From positions 2,170,001 to 2,234,000 of the forward strand of contig NZ_JAXCHP010000001.1 of the NCBI RefSeq assembly GCF_035984545.1: 64,000 bases of DNA, read 5' to 3'. This stretch comes from Cryobacterium sp. GrIS_2_6 (lineage in GTDB: Bacteria; Actinomycetota; Actinomycetes; Actinomycetales; Microbacteriaceae). Both the position numbers and the translations under genes were made by a program. Below are positions 33,798 through 42,152 of the stretch, piece by piece. Position 1 is the stretch's first letter. The number at the start of each line of letters is the position of its first letter. The notes beneath the pieces were generated by a model. It did not search any database and was not told the DNA's origin. It saw only the letters and a program-made list of their open reading frames with translations.

Positions 33798-33869
33798 ATC
33801 GCGAGTCGAGCGGTCATTCAGATTCCCCCCAGGTTCCCCACGCGTTCCGACCGGCCCCGCGATGAGCGG
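33798..33869. repeat. 72-bp direct repeat, copy B
   Basis: Second copy of the 72-bp sequence at 33673-33744, same orientation. On the minus strand it also presents an ATG (MTARLAIVMGAAG) whose frame runs about 42 codons to a stop that overlaps the start in copy A. Both copies look like duplicated gene starts. The rest of 33654-34010 shows no gene. Confidence 0.85.
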
Positions 33870-34010
33870 ACGGACGACCGTCATCGACAAGGCTATGCGA
33901 GACGCATCCCGAGCGGAATGTGCCATTGGTCACATTAAACGCGGTTACAGTCCCGGTCAGCTCGACTGCCGTGGCAACTGCGGCGGGGTGCCATCGGGAA
34001 GTGGCAAGCT

Positions 34011-35105
34011 GTGGACATGCCAGTAGCCGAGCCAGCCGAGCGCGCATTCATCCGCGACCGGATTGTCGCGTCCGTTGACGCCACGCTGCGCGCGCAGCAG
34101 AGTGTTCTCGTGGACGACGACGTCACCGCGGGGGAAGTTCACGGTCAAGTCCGGGACATCGTCAACGACACCCTGCTCGCCCTCGCCGACGAAGCAGACC
34201 GCGGATCGTTCGACCCGACTGCCATCATTGAGCGGGTCGAGGCCGGCCTTGCGTCAGCGAACATTGGCCGTTCCCGGGCAGGCCACGATGTCCACCCCTC
34301 AGACAGTCTCTCCGCAGCGAGCGCGTTGTTCGATCTGGCTCTCCCGCACCTCGTTGAGGCGCTGGACGACGTGACGTTTACCGCGCCGACAGCGATCGCC
34401 GTCGCACGCGCCTTGCATCACTGCATCATGGCGCGAGTAGCGTCGGCGTCAGTCGGGTACGTGGATGTCCTTCTCGAACGTCTCTCGGTGGCGCAGACAG
34501 AAGAGCGGATGCGCGTCTCACGCGAGCTCCATGATCGTGTCGCCCACGGTATCGCAGCGAGCCTCCAACGTGTCACGTTGGGTATCGCAGCCGTACGCAC
34601 CCGCACCGATGATGGCATCCAGATGTTCACGATGGCTACGGGATTGCTTGAACAAGCGCTCGAGGACACTCGTGAGATCGCCCTCGAGCTCCGGCAGACC
34701 GTGGGGAACAACGTCCTTGATGACGCTGTGCGTGATTTCCTGGGCGACGCGGCGTCTGCGGGGTCCACGACAGCGGTCCACACGAAGGGCATACCGCGCC
34801 GGATTCCTGCGGGAGTCGGCGAAGAGGTGTTCCTCATCATTCGGGAGGCACTGAGGAACGCGGTCTCACACGCGAATGCGGCACACATCGATGTCACCTT
34901 CACCTGGACCGCCCACAACGTCGCAATCGAGATCCACGACGATGGCATCGGATTCGACCCGTTCCACGTGCGCACAGAATCCATGGGACTACTGACCATG
35001 CGCGAACGAGCTGACGTCATCGGCGCCGACATGACTATTACGTCGAAAACCGGCGAGGGCACGTCGATCACGCTCACCGTGCCGAGCAGGAACGGTACGC
35101 GGTGA
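34011..35105 (+). CDS. Soluble sensor histidine kinase (NarL/DesK type)
   Basis: A 364-aa HisKA_3-type kinase. The phosphoacceptor is His174 in SRELHDRVAHGIAASLQRVT, and the ATPase region shows REALRNAVSHANA (N box), HDDGIGFDP and a Gly-rich end. No membrane segment is present, so it senses a cytoplasmic signal through the unassigned N-terminal about 160 aa. The GTG at 34011 has GGGAAG upstream. It overlaps the regulator gene by 4 nt. Confidence 0.92.
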   Translation: MDMPVAEPAERAFIRDRIVASVDATLRAQQSVLVDDDVTAGEVHGQVRDIVNDTLLALADEADRGSFDPTAIIERVEAGLASANIGRSRAGHDVHPSDSLSAASALFDLALPHLVEALDDVTFTAPTAIAVARALHHCIMARVASASVGYVDVLLERLSVAQTEERMRVSRELHDRVAHGIAASLQRVTLGIAAVRTRTDDGIQMFTMATGLLEQALEDTREIALELRQTVGNNVLDDAVRDFLGDAASAGSTTAVHTKGIPRRIPAGVGEEVFLIIREALRNAVSHANAAHIDVTFTWTAHNVAIEIHDDGIGFDPFHVRTESMGLLTMRERADVIGADMTITSKTGEGTSITLTVPSRNGTR

Positions 35106-35713
35106 CAATCGTTGCCCGACGTGTCGTCCTGGTCGACGATCACGCCCTCTTCCGACGTGGGCTCTCTCTGCTCCTGCAGCAGGACGAGCGAATAGCGATC
35201 GTCGCGGAAGGTGAATCCGGTGAACAAGCCGTCAGTCTCGCTCTCGAGCACCAGCCCGATGTACTGCTCCTGGACGTGGAGATGGCCGGAGCGTCCGCAG
35301 AATCGACCCTGCGGCAGATCGCCCGCCTGGCTCCGGACGTGGCGGTGATCATCCTCACCATGCATCGCGACAGCGTGCTCAGGCAGGAGCTTCTGCGGGC
35401 CGGTGCAGCCTCGTACTTCACCAAGGACGTCGCCAGCCAGGACCTCATCGAGGCAATCCTTGCCCCGTCCCGTCCACAGCCCAGGACAGCGGGCAATGAA
35501 GAGCCGGCCCGGCCCAACAAATTACTCTCCGACCGAGAGATGCAGGTCCTGCGCATGGTCGGCCAGGCAGCTTCCAACAAGGACATCAGCAGCCGACTCT
35601 CAATCGCCGAGGGCACAGTGAAACGGCACACCACGAACATCTACGCCAAACTCGGCGCAACATCCCGAATCGATGCCATTCGAAAGGCAGCACGGCTCGG
35701 ACTGTTCACGTGA
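35102..35713 (+). CDS. LuxR/NarL-family response regulator
   Basis: A 203-aa regulator. The receiver has VVLVDDHALFRRG and the phosphorylated Asp58 in PDVLLLDVEMAG, with Lys in SYFTKDVAS. The C-terminal helix-turn-helix is LSDREMQVLRMVGQAASNKD to IAEGTVKRHTTNIYAKLG. It pairs with the upstream kinase. Targets are unknown; the following DNA is the truncated repeat copy. Confidence 0.94.
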   Translation: MTIVARRVVLVDDHALFRRGLSLLLQQDERIAIVAEGESGEQAVSLALEHQPDVLLLDVEMAGASAESTLRQIARLAPDVAVIILTMHRDSVLRQELLRAGAASYFTKDVASQDLIEAILAPSRPQPRTAGNEEPARPNKLLSDREMQVLRMVGQAASNKDISSRLSIAEGTVKRHTTNIYAKLGATSRIDAIRKAARLGLFT

Positions 35714-35870
35714 ACCAGAAGCCAGACGAGCTAGACCGTTTCCATCGACCTAGGAGTTGTGCGCAGATTGCCCACTAGCGCTGGATGCGTGCCGCTGATC
35801 GGGGTCGAAGGAGCTCATTTGCGAACGAAGTACCGCTCGGGGATCTTCCTTCAGTTGGGCTTTCGGCTTT

Positions 35871-36516
35871 AGCCAGGTCTATTCGACATACGACTCGGGG
35901 TGGATGGACGGCTACGGCGGTTGCGACGGCGTCCGAACCGCGGACGACTGCCAGACCGAGGTGCGGACCGCGGCCACCGACTACTTCCCGACGCACCTGA
36001 CGCCGCTCGAGAACCCGTTCTACCTCGACCTGCCCTTCGACGACCTCAACGACGCCCAGGCGTTCGCGACTCGCGAGCAGGTGGTGCCGTGGGCCGGACA
36101 GTCCGCGTACGCGGGTTCGGCGGGCGATAACACCGTCAGCCTCATGAAGAACCGATGGGTCCGCATCCGCTCGAACGGGCACACGTGTTACGGCCAGATC
36201 GAGGATGCCGGACCCGGCCAGTACCACGATGCCGCCTACGTGTTCGGATCTGACGATGCGCGCCCGGCGAACAAGAAGTTCAACGGCGCGGGCATGGACG
36301 TGTCCCCAGCCCTCAACGGCTGCCTGCGCTTCAGCGACATCAACGGTGAGAACGACACCGTCGACTGGCAGTTCGTCGAGGCCGAAGACGTGCCGCCCGG
36401 ACCCTGGACGAAGATTGTCACGACGAGCGCCGTGCGCCACTAGTCATTCGACACGACATGCGGCATCCTTATCGTTACTTGGCGCCGCCTGATGTATTTC
36501 CGTGACGGAACTCCAC
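35871..36516. repeat. 646-bp direct repeat, copy 1 (truncated gene plus ychF tip)
   Basis: Nearly identical, base for base at an offset of 11495, to 47366-48011; I saw only about three substitutions. It begins inside the secreted-protein gene and ends just inside the 3' end of ychF. Left identity starts at AGCCAGGTCTATTCG; right identity stops after GGAACTCCAC, beyond which a few bases stay similar. Confidence 0.95.
35872..36443 (+). pseudogene. 5'-truncated copy of the secreted hypothetical gene
   Basis: It encodes the last about 190 residues of the protein at 47126-47938, from QVYSTYDSGWMDGYGG to the C-terminus, but lacks the start, membrane anchor and first 80 residues. The sequence before it is unrelated. 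Internal ATGs (35904) could give a cytoplasmic fragment, with no RBS. Near-identity to the full copy indicates a recent duplication. Confidence 0.9.
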
Positions 36517-37058
36517 CACGTCGTCGTTGCATCGAGGGCAAGCTTGCATGCGGGACCGGACACGACGCACTCACCGTGCCCCCAGGGATGAGCGGCGGGG
36601 CGAACAGCCCCTCAGCGGCGAATACCCAAAACCAGTCGAAAGGGACGCTTTACTTCGGCTGGGAATGCCAAGCTCGTAGGGCGTCCTCGACCGCCGGGCG
36701 CGCACGAGCGAGCCAGTTTCCGGGGACGCTGTGCAGACGCAGACGTCGGTCCGCGGGACAACTGGACCGTTTGAAAGTTACGCGAGGCACCGCCTGACGA
36801 CTAGCGAGGACGGTACGGACAACTGCCGCAGAACGACTCTTTGTGTGCGGGATAGCGGTGTTCAACCAGTGTCTCTCTGGTGTCACGGCCACCTAACACG
36901 AAAAGGGGCCGCTGCCGGACGAATTGCTAACCGGACATGGTGCCCTCACCGGATTCCGGATAGAACAGGATGACCGGAACTGCATCGTGGACCTGATATG
37001 ACTTTTGAGTCGTGGGGACCGCCGGTGCGGTAGTACCCTCAACGAAATGGAGATCAGC
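36517..37058. other. Non-coding gap
   Basis: About 0.54 kb with no supported gene, from the end of the duplicated segment to the hydrolase gene. The hydrolase promoter should lie near its right end. Confidence 0.5.
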
Positions 37059-37895
37059 ATGACGGAGATCACTGCACACCACGGATTGTTCAAAGACACT
37101 AACCTGCACGTGGACGACACCGGCGGGCCGGGACGCCCTGTAGTCCTAATCCACGGATGGCCGCTCTCGGGTGAAGCATGGAAGGACCAGGTGCTTGCGC
37201 TCCAGCAGGCCGGATATCGAGTCATCACCTACGACCGCCGCGGGTTCGGTCGCAGTGACAAACCCGCCCGGGGTTACACCTACGACACCCTGACCGAGGA
37301 CCTGCACACTCTTCTGGCGCAACTGAACCTGAACGACGTGACCCTGGTCGGGTTCTCCATGGGCGGCGGCGAAGTTGCCCGCTACTTCAGCAAGTACGGC
37401 GACCAACGTCTCCGCAGCGTGGTCTTTGCGTCTGCTGTCCCCCCGTACATGATGCAGGGCGATGGCAATCCCGACGGTCCCCTGACGAAGGAAGCCGCCG
37501 CAAAGATGACAGCTGACCTGACTCAGGACGAAGACTCGTTCTATGACGGGTTCACACGCGATTTCTTCTCAGTGAACGGTGAGCTGAAGGTCACTGAAGC
37601 GCAACGCCAGGAGGCCCTCGCTCTCTGCAGGCAAGCCGATAAAAAGGCCGCGCTTGCTTGTATGGCAACGTTTGGTGGAACTGACTTCCGCGACGATCTG
37701 CCCCACGTGACCGTTCCAACACTGGTCCTTCACGGCGACGGGGACGCAGTGGTTCCCTTCGAAGGATCCGGACAACGCACCCACGCCGCACTGCCGGAAA
37801 GTGAGCTCTACGTTATCGCCGGTGCACCGCACGGATGTAACGTCAGCCACCCCGACGAATGGAACACCGCCCTCCTCGCCTTCCTCGCAAAATAG
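37059..37895 (+). CDS. Alpha/beta hydrolase (non-haem chloroperoxidase type)
   Basis: A 278-aa hydrolase. VVLIHGWPLSGEAWKDQ gives the oxyanion-hole HGW, GFSMGGGEVARYF the nucleophile Ser, LHGDGDAVVPFEGSG the Asp and IAGAPHGCNVSHPDEWN the His. YDRRGFGRSDKP is typical of the cofactor-free haloperoxidase/arylesterase group. These enzymes hydrolyse esters and can show perhydrolase activity. The ATG at 37059 follows GGAGATCAGC; the frame is open upstream but without an RBS. Confidence 0.92.
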   Translation: MTEITAHHGLFKDTNLHVDDTGGPGRPVVLIHGWPLSGEAWKDQVLALQQAGYRVITYDRRGFGRSDKPARGYTYDTLTEDLHTLLAQLNLNDVTLVGFSMGGGEVARYFSKYGDQRLRSVVFASAVPPYMMQGDGNPDGPLTKEAAAKMTADLTQDEDSFYDGFTRDFFSVNGELKVTEAQRQEALALCRQADKKAALACMATFGGTDFRDDLPHVTVPTLVLHGDGDAVVPFEGSGQRTHAALPESELYVIAGAPHGCNVSHPDEWNTALLAFLAK

Positions 37896-37983
37896 CTCTC
37901 CTTGTGCGAGGACCTAGTACCCGAGCGCAGGCAGATGGCTTGGTCGCGGCAATTGCAGACGCTGGTCGGGCTATTGTGTGCGC

Positions 37984-38400
37984 ATGTTTGGTTTGACGTT
38001 GGAGAAGTTGTTGCTGGTTGGGGTGGTGGCAGTTTTTTTGGTGGGCCCGGAAAAGCTTCCGCATTACGCGGCCATGTTGGGCCGTGTAGTGCGGCAGTTG
38101 CGGGTATTGGCGTCCGGGGCATCGGATCGGCTACGGGATGAGATGGGCCCTGACTTCGATGACGTCGACTGGAAGAAGTACGATCCCCGCAAGTATGACC
38201 CCCGCCGGATCATCCGTGAGGCACTCCTGGACAGTGACGATGCGCCGCCACACAGCCCCAGCCAGGTGCAGCCCCCCACCGACGATCCGCTCGCTTCGCC
38301 AACGGGAGCGGAAGATGTCGTCCAGCAGGAACCCGTGATCACACCGCCAGCGACCGAACCCTCAGGACCCGACATTTCCGGGACAAGCGACGCTCGTTGA
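37984..38400 (+). CDS. tatB: Twin-arginine translocase subunit TatB
   Basis: A 138-aa protein with the TatA/B architecture: a short N-terminal membrane helix (FGLTLEKLLLVGVVAVFLVG), the hinge GPEKLP, an amphipathic helix (AMLGRVVRQLRVLA) and a charged, Pro-rich tail. The Glu in LEKLL and the long tail point to TatB and not TatA. It converges with tatC and tatA on the other strand, an unusual layout. A GTG two codons upstream is also possible. Confidence 0.88.
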   Translation: MFGLTLEKLLLVGVVAVFLVGPEKLPHYAAMLGRVVRQLRVLASGASDRLRDEMGPDFDDVDWKKYDPRKYDPRRIIREALLDSDDAPPHSPSQVQPPTDDPLASPTGAEDVVQQEPVITPPATEPSGPDISGTSDAR

Positions 38401-38415
38401 GCGCAGGCCGCCGCG

Positions 38416-39210
38416 TCAGGCGGTGAGCCCTTCCTCGAGGTTTTGGGCACGTTTGGCGGTGCGACGATCGTGAAGGGCGGCGATGCCGTACGCGGTGAAG
38501 TAGAGCAGGACCATGGGGATGGCGAGCAGGAACATGGAGATGACATCGGCGGCCGGGGTCGCAATGGCAGTGAACAAGATGATGATGAGCGTTGCGATTC
38601 GCCAGGACTTGATGATGGACTGGGCGCTGATCACGCCAGCGAAATTCAGCAGTACCAGGAACACTGGGAGCACGAAAGCGATCCCGATAGCGACGACGAG
38701 TTTGAGGACGAAGTCGAAGTAGTTTTGGGCGTTGATGAAAGCCGCGTCTTGGGTGGGTGCGAATCCGGTCATGAGTTCCACGACGTGGGGAAGGACATAC
38801 CATCCCGCCGCGCAGCCAGCCAGAAACAGGGGAATGGCGGTGAAGAAGAAGGCGAACGTGTACCGCTTTTCTGTGCGAGTGAGGCCGGGCATCAGGAACG
38901 CGAAGGTTTGGTAGAGCCAGACTGGGCTGGACACGATCAGGCCGACGTAGACCGATATTTTCAGCTTCAGGTCAAAGGCGGACGTGATGTCGGGGTAGTT
39001 GATTTGAGCGTTTCGGTGTTGGGCGTGCACGATGGCATAGATCGGTTCCCTGAGCGCGTCCCAGACGAAGCCGGAGAGTAACCAGCCCACGATGGCGCCG
39101 AGCAGAATCCCGGCCGCTGCGAGGAACAGGCGTTTACGTAGTTCCAGAAGATGCTGGCCCAAAGTCATCCGCCCCGCGGGGGCGGGCCGAGACCGGGCGC
39201 CCAGGACCAC
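38416..39210 (-). CDS. tatC: Twin-arginine translocase subunit TatC
   Basis: A 264-aa protein with six membrane helices. It begins with MTLGQHLLELRKRLFLAAAG and carries the first periplasmic loop REPIYAIV, the cytoplasmic signal-peptide-binding segment AFDLKLKISVYVGLIVSSP, and FLMPGLTRTEKRY, all typical of TatC. GTG at 39210 lies 5 nt after the tatA stop, so the two are coupled. Confidence 0.95.
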   Translation of the reverse strand: MVLGARSRPAPAGRMTLGQHLLELRKRLFLAAAGILLGAIVGWLLSGFVWDALREPIYAIVHAQHRNAQINYPDITSAFDLKLKISVYVGLIVSSPVWLYQTFAFLMPGLTRTEKRYTFAFFFTAIPLFLAGCAAGWYVLPHVVELMTGFAPTQDAAFINAQNYFDFVLKLVVAIGIAFVLPVFLVLLNFAGVISAQSIIKSWRIATLIIILFTAIATPAADVISMFLLAIPMVLLYFTAYGIAALHDRRTAKRAQNLEEGLTA

Positions 39211-39215
39211 GACGG

Positions 39216-39455
39216 TTACGGCATCGAAGACGGCCCAGTGGCGCCCGTCTGCTTGGCGGGCTCAATGCGCGGCTCAGGGGTGACAGCTGACGAAACGGGT
39301 TTGTCGTCTTCTGGTTCCGTTCTGATTTCGCTTTTGAGAATCTTCATCGACTGACCCAAGCTCCGGGCAAGCCCGGGAAGTTTGGGTGCGCCAAAGAGCA
39401 GCAAAATGATCACCAGAATGATCAGGAAATGCCATCCAGTCAAATTGCCCAGCAT
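39216..39455 (-). CDS. tatA: Twin-arginine translocase subunit TatA
   Basis: A 79-aa pore protein: a short N-terminal helix (LTGWHFLIILVIILLLFG), the hinge GAPKLPGLARSLGQSMKILK with the amphipathic helix, and an acidic tail. The ATG at 39455 has GGGAGG upstream. It is the first gene of a tatA-tatC pair. Confidence 0.93.
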   Translation of the reverse strand: MLGNLTGWHFLIILVIILLLFGAPKLPGLARSLGQSMKILKSEIRTEPEDDKPVSSAVTPEPRIEPAKQTGATGPSSMP

Positions 39456-39796
39456 TATGTGGTGTCCTCCCTGTGACAAAAAATGAGTGAACGCATCGTA
39501 TACCCCGACATCGACCGGCCCCGGGCAACCGAATAAATACTCCCGCGAACGTCAGGCCGGGACCATGGTGGGTTGCAGCCGGTGCTAGGCCGACCGGCCG
39601 AGAGGGCCGACTATTTGATGTTTTCAGTATCTTGAAACTAATTCCTGTGCGAGCCCCTAAGCCGCACTGGCGGAGCGTAATGTTCGCTGGGTCGGAGTCA
39701 TTCAGGCTGTGATGCGAGGTTGGTCGCACCATGGTGTTTCGGGTGCGGACAGGGGTCCCGGCCCGCCATTGACACACGATGGTTGGAGAAGCGTTC
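39456..39796. other. Gap between tatA and the ferritin-like gene
   Basis: About 0.34 kb between divergent genes; the promoters of tatA-tatC and of the ferritin-like gene should both lie here, which would allow shared control. No gene seen. Confidence 0.5.
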
Positions 39797-40744
39797 ATGT
39801 TTGAGCACAAATTCATTACTAACGCGATCAGCAGGAGCGCGGAAAACGCCTTGGACCGGCGCCGTTTTTTCCAGGCAGCGGGAGTCGCCGGATTCGGTGT
39901 CGGATCAGCGGTGCTCCTCGCCGGTCAACCCGCCCTTGCCACCGAACGAAAAGATGACGGTGGTGCGCCCAGCGATTCCGCAATTTTGAACTTCGCCCTG
40001 AACCTGGAATACCTCGAGGCGGAGTTCTACCTCCAAGCCGTGACAGGTAACGGACTGCCAGATGACATGATCACCGGGCGCGGCCAGCAAGGAGACGTCA
40101 GCGGCGGCTACGCCGTGCCCTTCGACACCCCCGCGATCCGTAAGTACGCGCAAGAAATCGCGGCGGACGAGAAATCCCACGTCGCCTTCCTCCGGAGCGC
40201 ACTCGGTGGCGCCGCAGTGTCCCGGCCCACGCTCAACCTCGATGACAGCTTCACCGCCGCAGCCCTCGCCGCTGGACTGATCGGCCCCGGCGAAACCTTC
40301 GACGTGTTCGAGAACGAAGTCAACTTCCTCTTCGGCGCCTTCATCTTCGAAGACGTCGGCGTGACCGCCTACAAAGGCGCCGCACCCCTGATCAGCAACA
40401 AAACCTACCTGGAAGCCGCGGCCGGCCTCCTCGCCGTTGAGGCCTACCACGCAGGCATCATCCGAACCACCCTCTACTCTCTCGGCGTGGAGACCCCATC
40501 GATCTACCCGACCGTCCAGAAAATCTCCGACGCCCGAGACAGCCTCGACGGGCCCACGGACCTTGACCAAGGCATCGGCACAGCCGACAAGTCCAACCTG
40601 GTCCCCACGGACGCGAACGCGCTCGCCTTCAGCCGCACCCCCGGCCAAGTCCTCAACATCGCCTACCTCACCCCCAACAAGGCCACCTCCGGCGGATTCT
40701 TCCCCGACGGCGTCAACGGCAAAATCAACACCAGCGGACACTAA
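39797..40744 (+). CDS. Ferritin-like domain protein with Tat signal peptide
   Basis: A 315-aa exported protein. The signal has the twin-arginine motif in DRRRFFQAAGVAGFG, then a hydrophobic stretch and an ALA cleavage site. The mature part is a ferritin-like four-helix domain with NLEYLEAEFYLQAV, EIAADEKSHVAFLR and AVEAYHAGIIRTTLY, which supply Glu and ExxH ligands for a two-metal site. It resembles the desiccation-associated (PCC13-62-like) ferritin_2 group. The ATG at 39797 follows GGAGAAG. Being beside tatA-tatC-tatB makes it a likely client of that translocase. Confidence 0.9.
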   Translation: MFEHKFITNAISRSAENALDRRRFFQAAGVAGFGVGSAVLLAGQPALATERKDDGGAPSDSAILNFALNLEYLEAEFYLQAVTGNGLPDDMITGRGQQGDVSGGYAVPFDTPAIRKYAQEIAADEKSHVAFLRSALGGAAVSRPTLNLDDSFTAAALAAGLIGPGETFDVFENEVNFLFGAFIFEDVGVTAYKGAAPLISNKTYLEAAAGLLAVEAYHAGIIRTTLYSLGVETPSIYPTVQKISDARDSLDGPTDLDQGIGTADKSNLVPTDANALAFSRTPGQVLNIAYLTPNKATSGGFFPDGVNGKINTSGH

Positions 40745-40750
40745 ACAACG

Positions 40751-40782
40751 GCCCTCTGCCCGATCCACAGCGGGCAGAGGGC
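40751..40782 (+). terminator. Terminator of the ferritin-like gene
   Basis: Perfect 12-bp arms GCCCTCTGCCCG and CGGGCAGAGGGC with an 8-nt loop, 6 nt after the stop. No clear T-run follows. Confidence 0.75.
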
Positions 40783-40960
40783 ACCCCATCAGCCCGCATA
40801 ACGATCTCCCATGCCGGGATGACCCATGATGTCGGCACCATGATTTTTGGCACGGCAGTGTTTTCACGAAGGCCGCGCGGAACGGAACCTCGACCAGAAT
40901 CGTGGGCCGCACCTCTCGAGCCTTCGCTCACGAGCCACGGCCTCTGCAGCCGCATTGAGG

Positions 40961-41020
40961 CTATCCGCGCCGGGTGGTACCCAAAAGGCCGCCGGGACCG
41001 CAGATCAACACGCTGGTCAT
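40961..41020 (-). other. 19-codon frame with strong RBS, likely a 5' gene remnant
   Basis: An ATG at 41020, 5 nt after AAAGGAA, opens MTSVLICGPGG and stops after 19 codons. The start looks genuine but the frame is too short for a domain. It lies 52 nt downstream of the first beta-helix gene on the same strand and may be the start of a gene lost by deletion. Confidence 0.35.
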
Positions 41021-41072
41021 GGTGATTCCTTTCGGGTCTGGTCGGGTGCGGTGCGCAAAAGGCCGGGCTTTC

Positions 41073-42152
41073 TTAGATAGGGGTACAGGGCACGTTGGCG
41101 AGGCCGTGTTGGGCGTTGGAGCTTTGAGCGCCGCATTCGACGATGTTGCCGAGGATGGGAGTGAGAGCGAATCCGTAGCCGGGGCCGTTGACGTTTGCGG
41201 TGTTGTTGCGGAAGATGTTCCCGGTTCCCCACCCGTGGAGAATTTCGTGGGTTTGAAAGCCGTCCTCGGGAGAGTTCGTGCCTGTATTGGAGTCGATGGT
41301 CCAATTGTTGCCTTTGACATTTGCCCAGGCAGTGGCCGCAGACTGCACAATCGCCGAACCGTCGAACGTGTTCTGGTTCAGAGTGCCGCCGGTTGTTCCC
41401 TCTTTGATGTCGACGCTTTCCGCTGTGGTGCCCGAGATGGTATTCCCGGTGATGACATTGCGGTCGCTGGTATCGGGGGCGCAGTTACTGATGGTGCACC
41501 AGTTGCTTTGGGCAGTGCCGACGTAGATGCCTTCACCGAATTTGGGCTTGAAAAGCCCCGTGTCTCTGATCGTGTTGCCGACCAGCGTGTTGTCACTGCT
41601 GAAGGCCCTCAGGTGGATGGCTTCATCGCCCACGTGCTCAACGGTCAGATTCTGGAGGACCGTGTTGCTGGTCCCATCCAACATCACTCCCTTCTGCCCG
41701 TTGCGGACAGTGAAACCGTCTAGAACCCAGAATGCGGCGTCTTGGAGGTGCAGAACATACCCGTGACGGTCATCACCTCCATCCAGAATGCTGCCCTTGG
41801 TTCCGCAGAGGACGATGGGCAATGCGGCGCTGCCTCGCCCGGACGCGGTGAAATTTCCGGCATAGACAGCGGCGGCGAGATGGATGACCGTTCCAGGCTG
41901 CGGGTGGTCCAGGGCTTGAGTGAGCTCGGCGGCACTGGTCACGTTCACGGCGGCGGCACTCGTGGGGCACCCCGTGTTCTCGGTGGGCGTGGTGGCAGCC
42001 GGGGTGGCGGCGTACTGGCTCGGTTCGGTGGCAACTCCTGGGTTACCTAAGGGAGTGTTCTCTTGGGTGAGCCAGCCGCTGTAGAGGACGGCGAAAACGG
42101 CCAACAGGGCAATCGCCAGGACCAAGACCAGAAAGACCGGGGGGTGCTTCAC
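41073..42152 (-). CDS. Secreted right-handed parallel beta-helix protein
   Basis: A 359-aa protein with one N-terminal membrane or signal segment (about residues 5-24), a Thr/Pro-rich linker and a parallel beta-helix with repeating coils such as SNTVLQNLTVEHVGDEAIHL, NTLVGNTIRDTG and RNVITGNTISGTT. Six Cys are spread over the exported part and may form disulfides. The fold is shared by polysaccharide lyases, epimerases and NosD-like proteins. It overlaps the next gene upstream by 4 nt, the last of a three-gene operon with a glycosyltransferase. Confidence 0.88.
   Translation of the reverse strand: MKHPPVFLVLVLAIALLAVFAVLYSGWLTQENTPLGNPGVATEPSQYAATPAATTPTENTGCPTSAAAVNVTSAAELTQALDHPQPGTVIHLAAAVYAGNFTASGRGSAALPIVLCGTKGSILDGGDDRHGYVLHLQDAAFWVLDGFTVRNGQKGVMLDGTSNTVLQNLTVEHVGDEAIHLRAFSSDNTLVGNTIRDTGLFKPKFGEGIYVGTAQSNWCTISNCAPDTSDRNVITGNTISGTTAESVDIKEGTTGGTLNQNTFDGSAIVQSAATAWANVKGNNWTIDSNTGTNSPEDGFQTHEILHGWGTGNIFRNNTANVNGPGYGFALTPILGNIVECGAQSSNAQHGLANVPCTPI

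Noticed and set aside
36650..36892. An 80-codon frame in the gap before the hydrolase gene
   Set aside because: No RBS and no family features.
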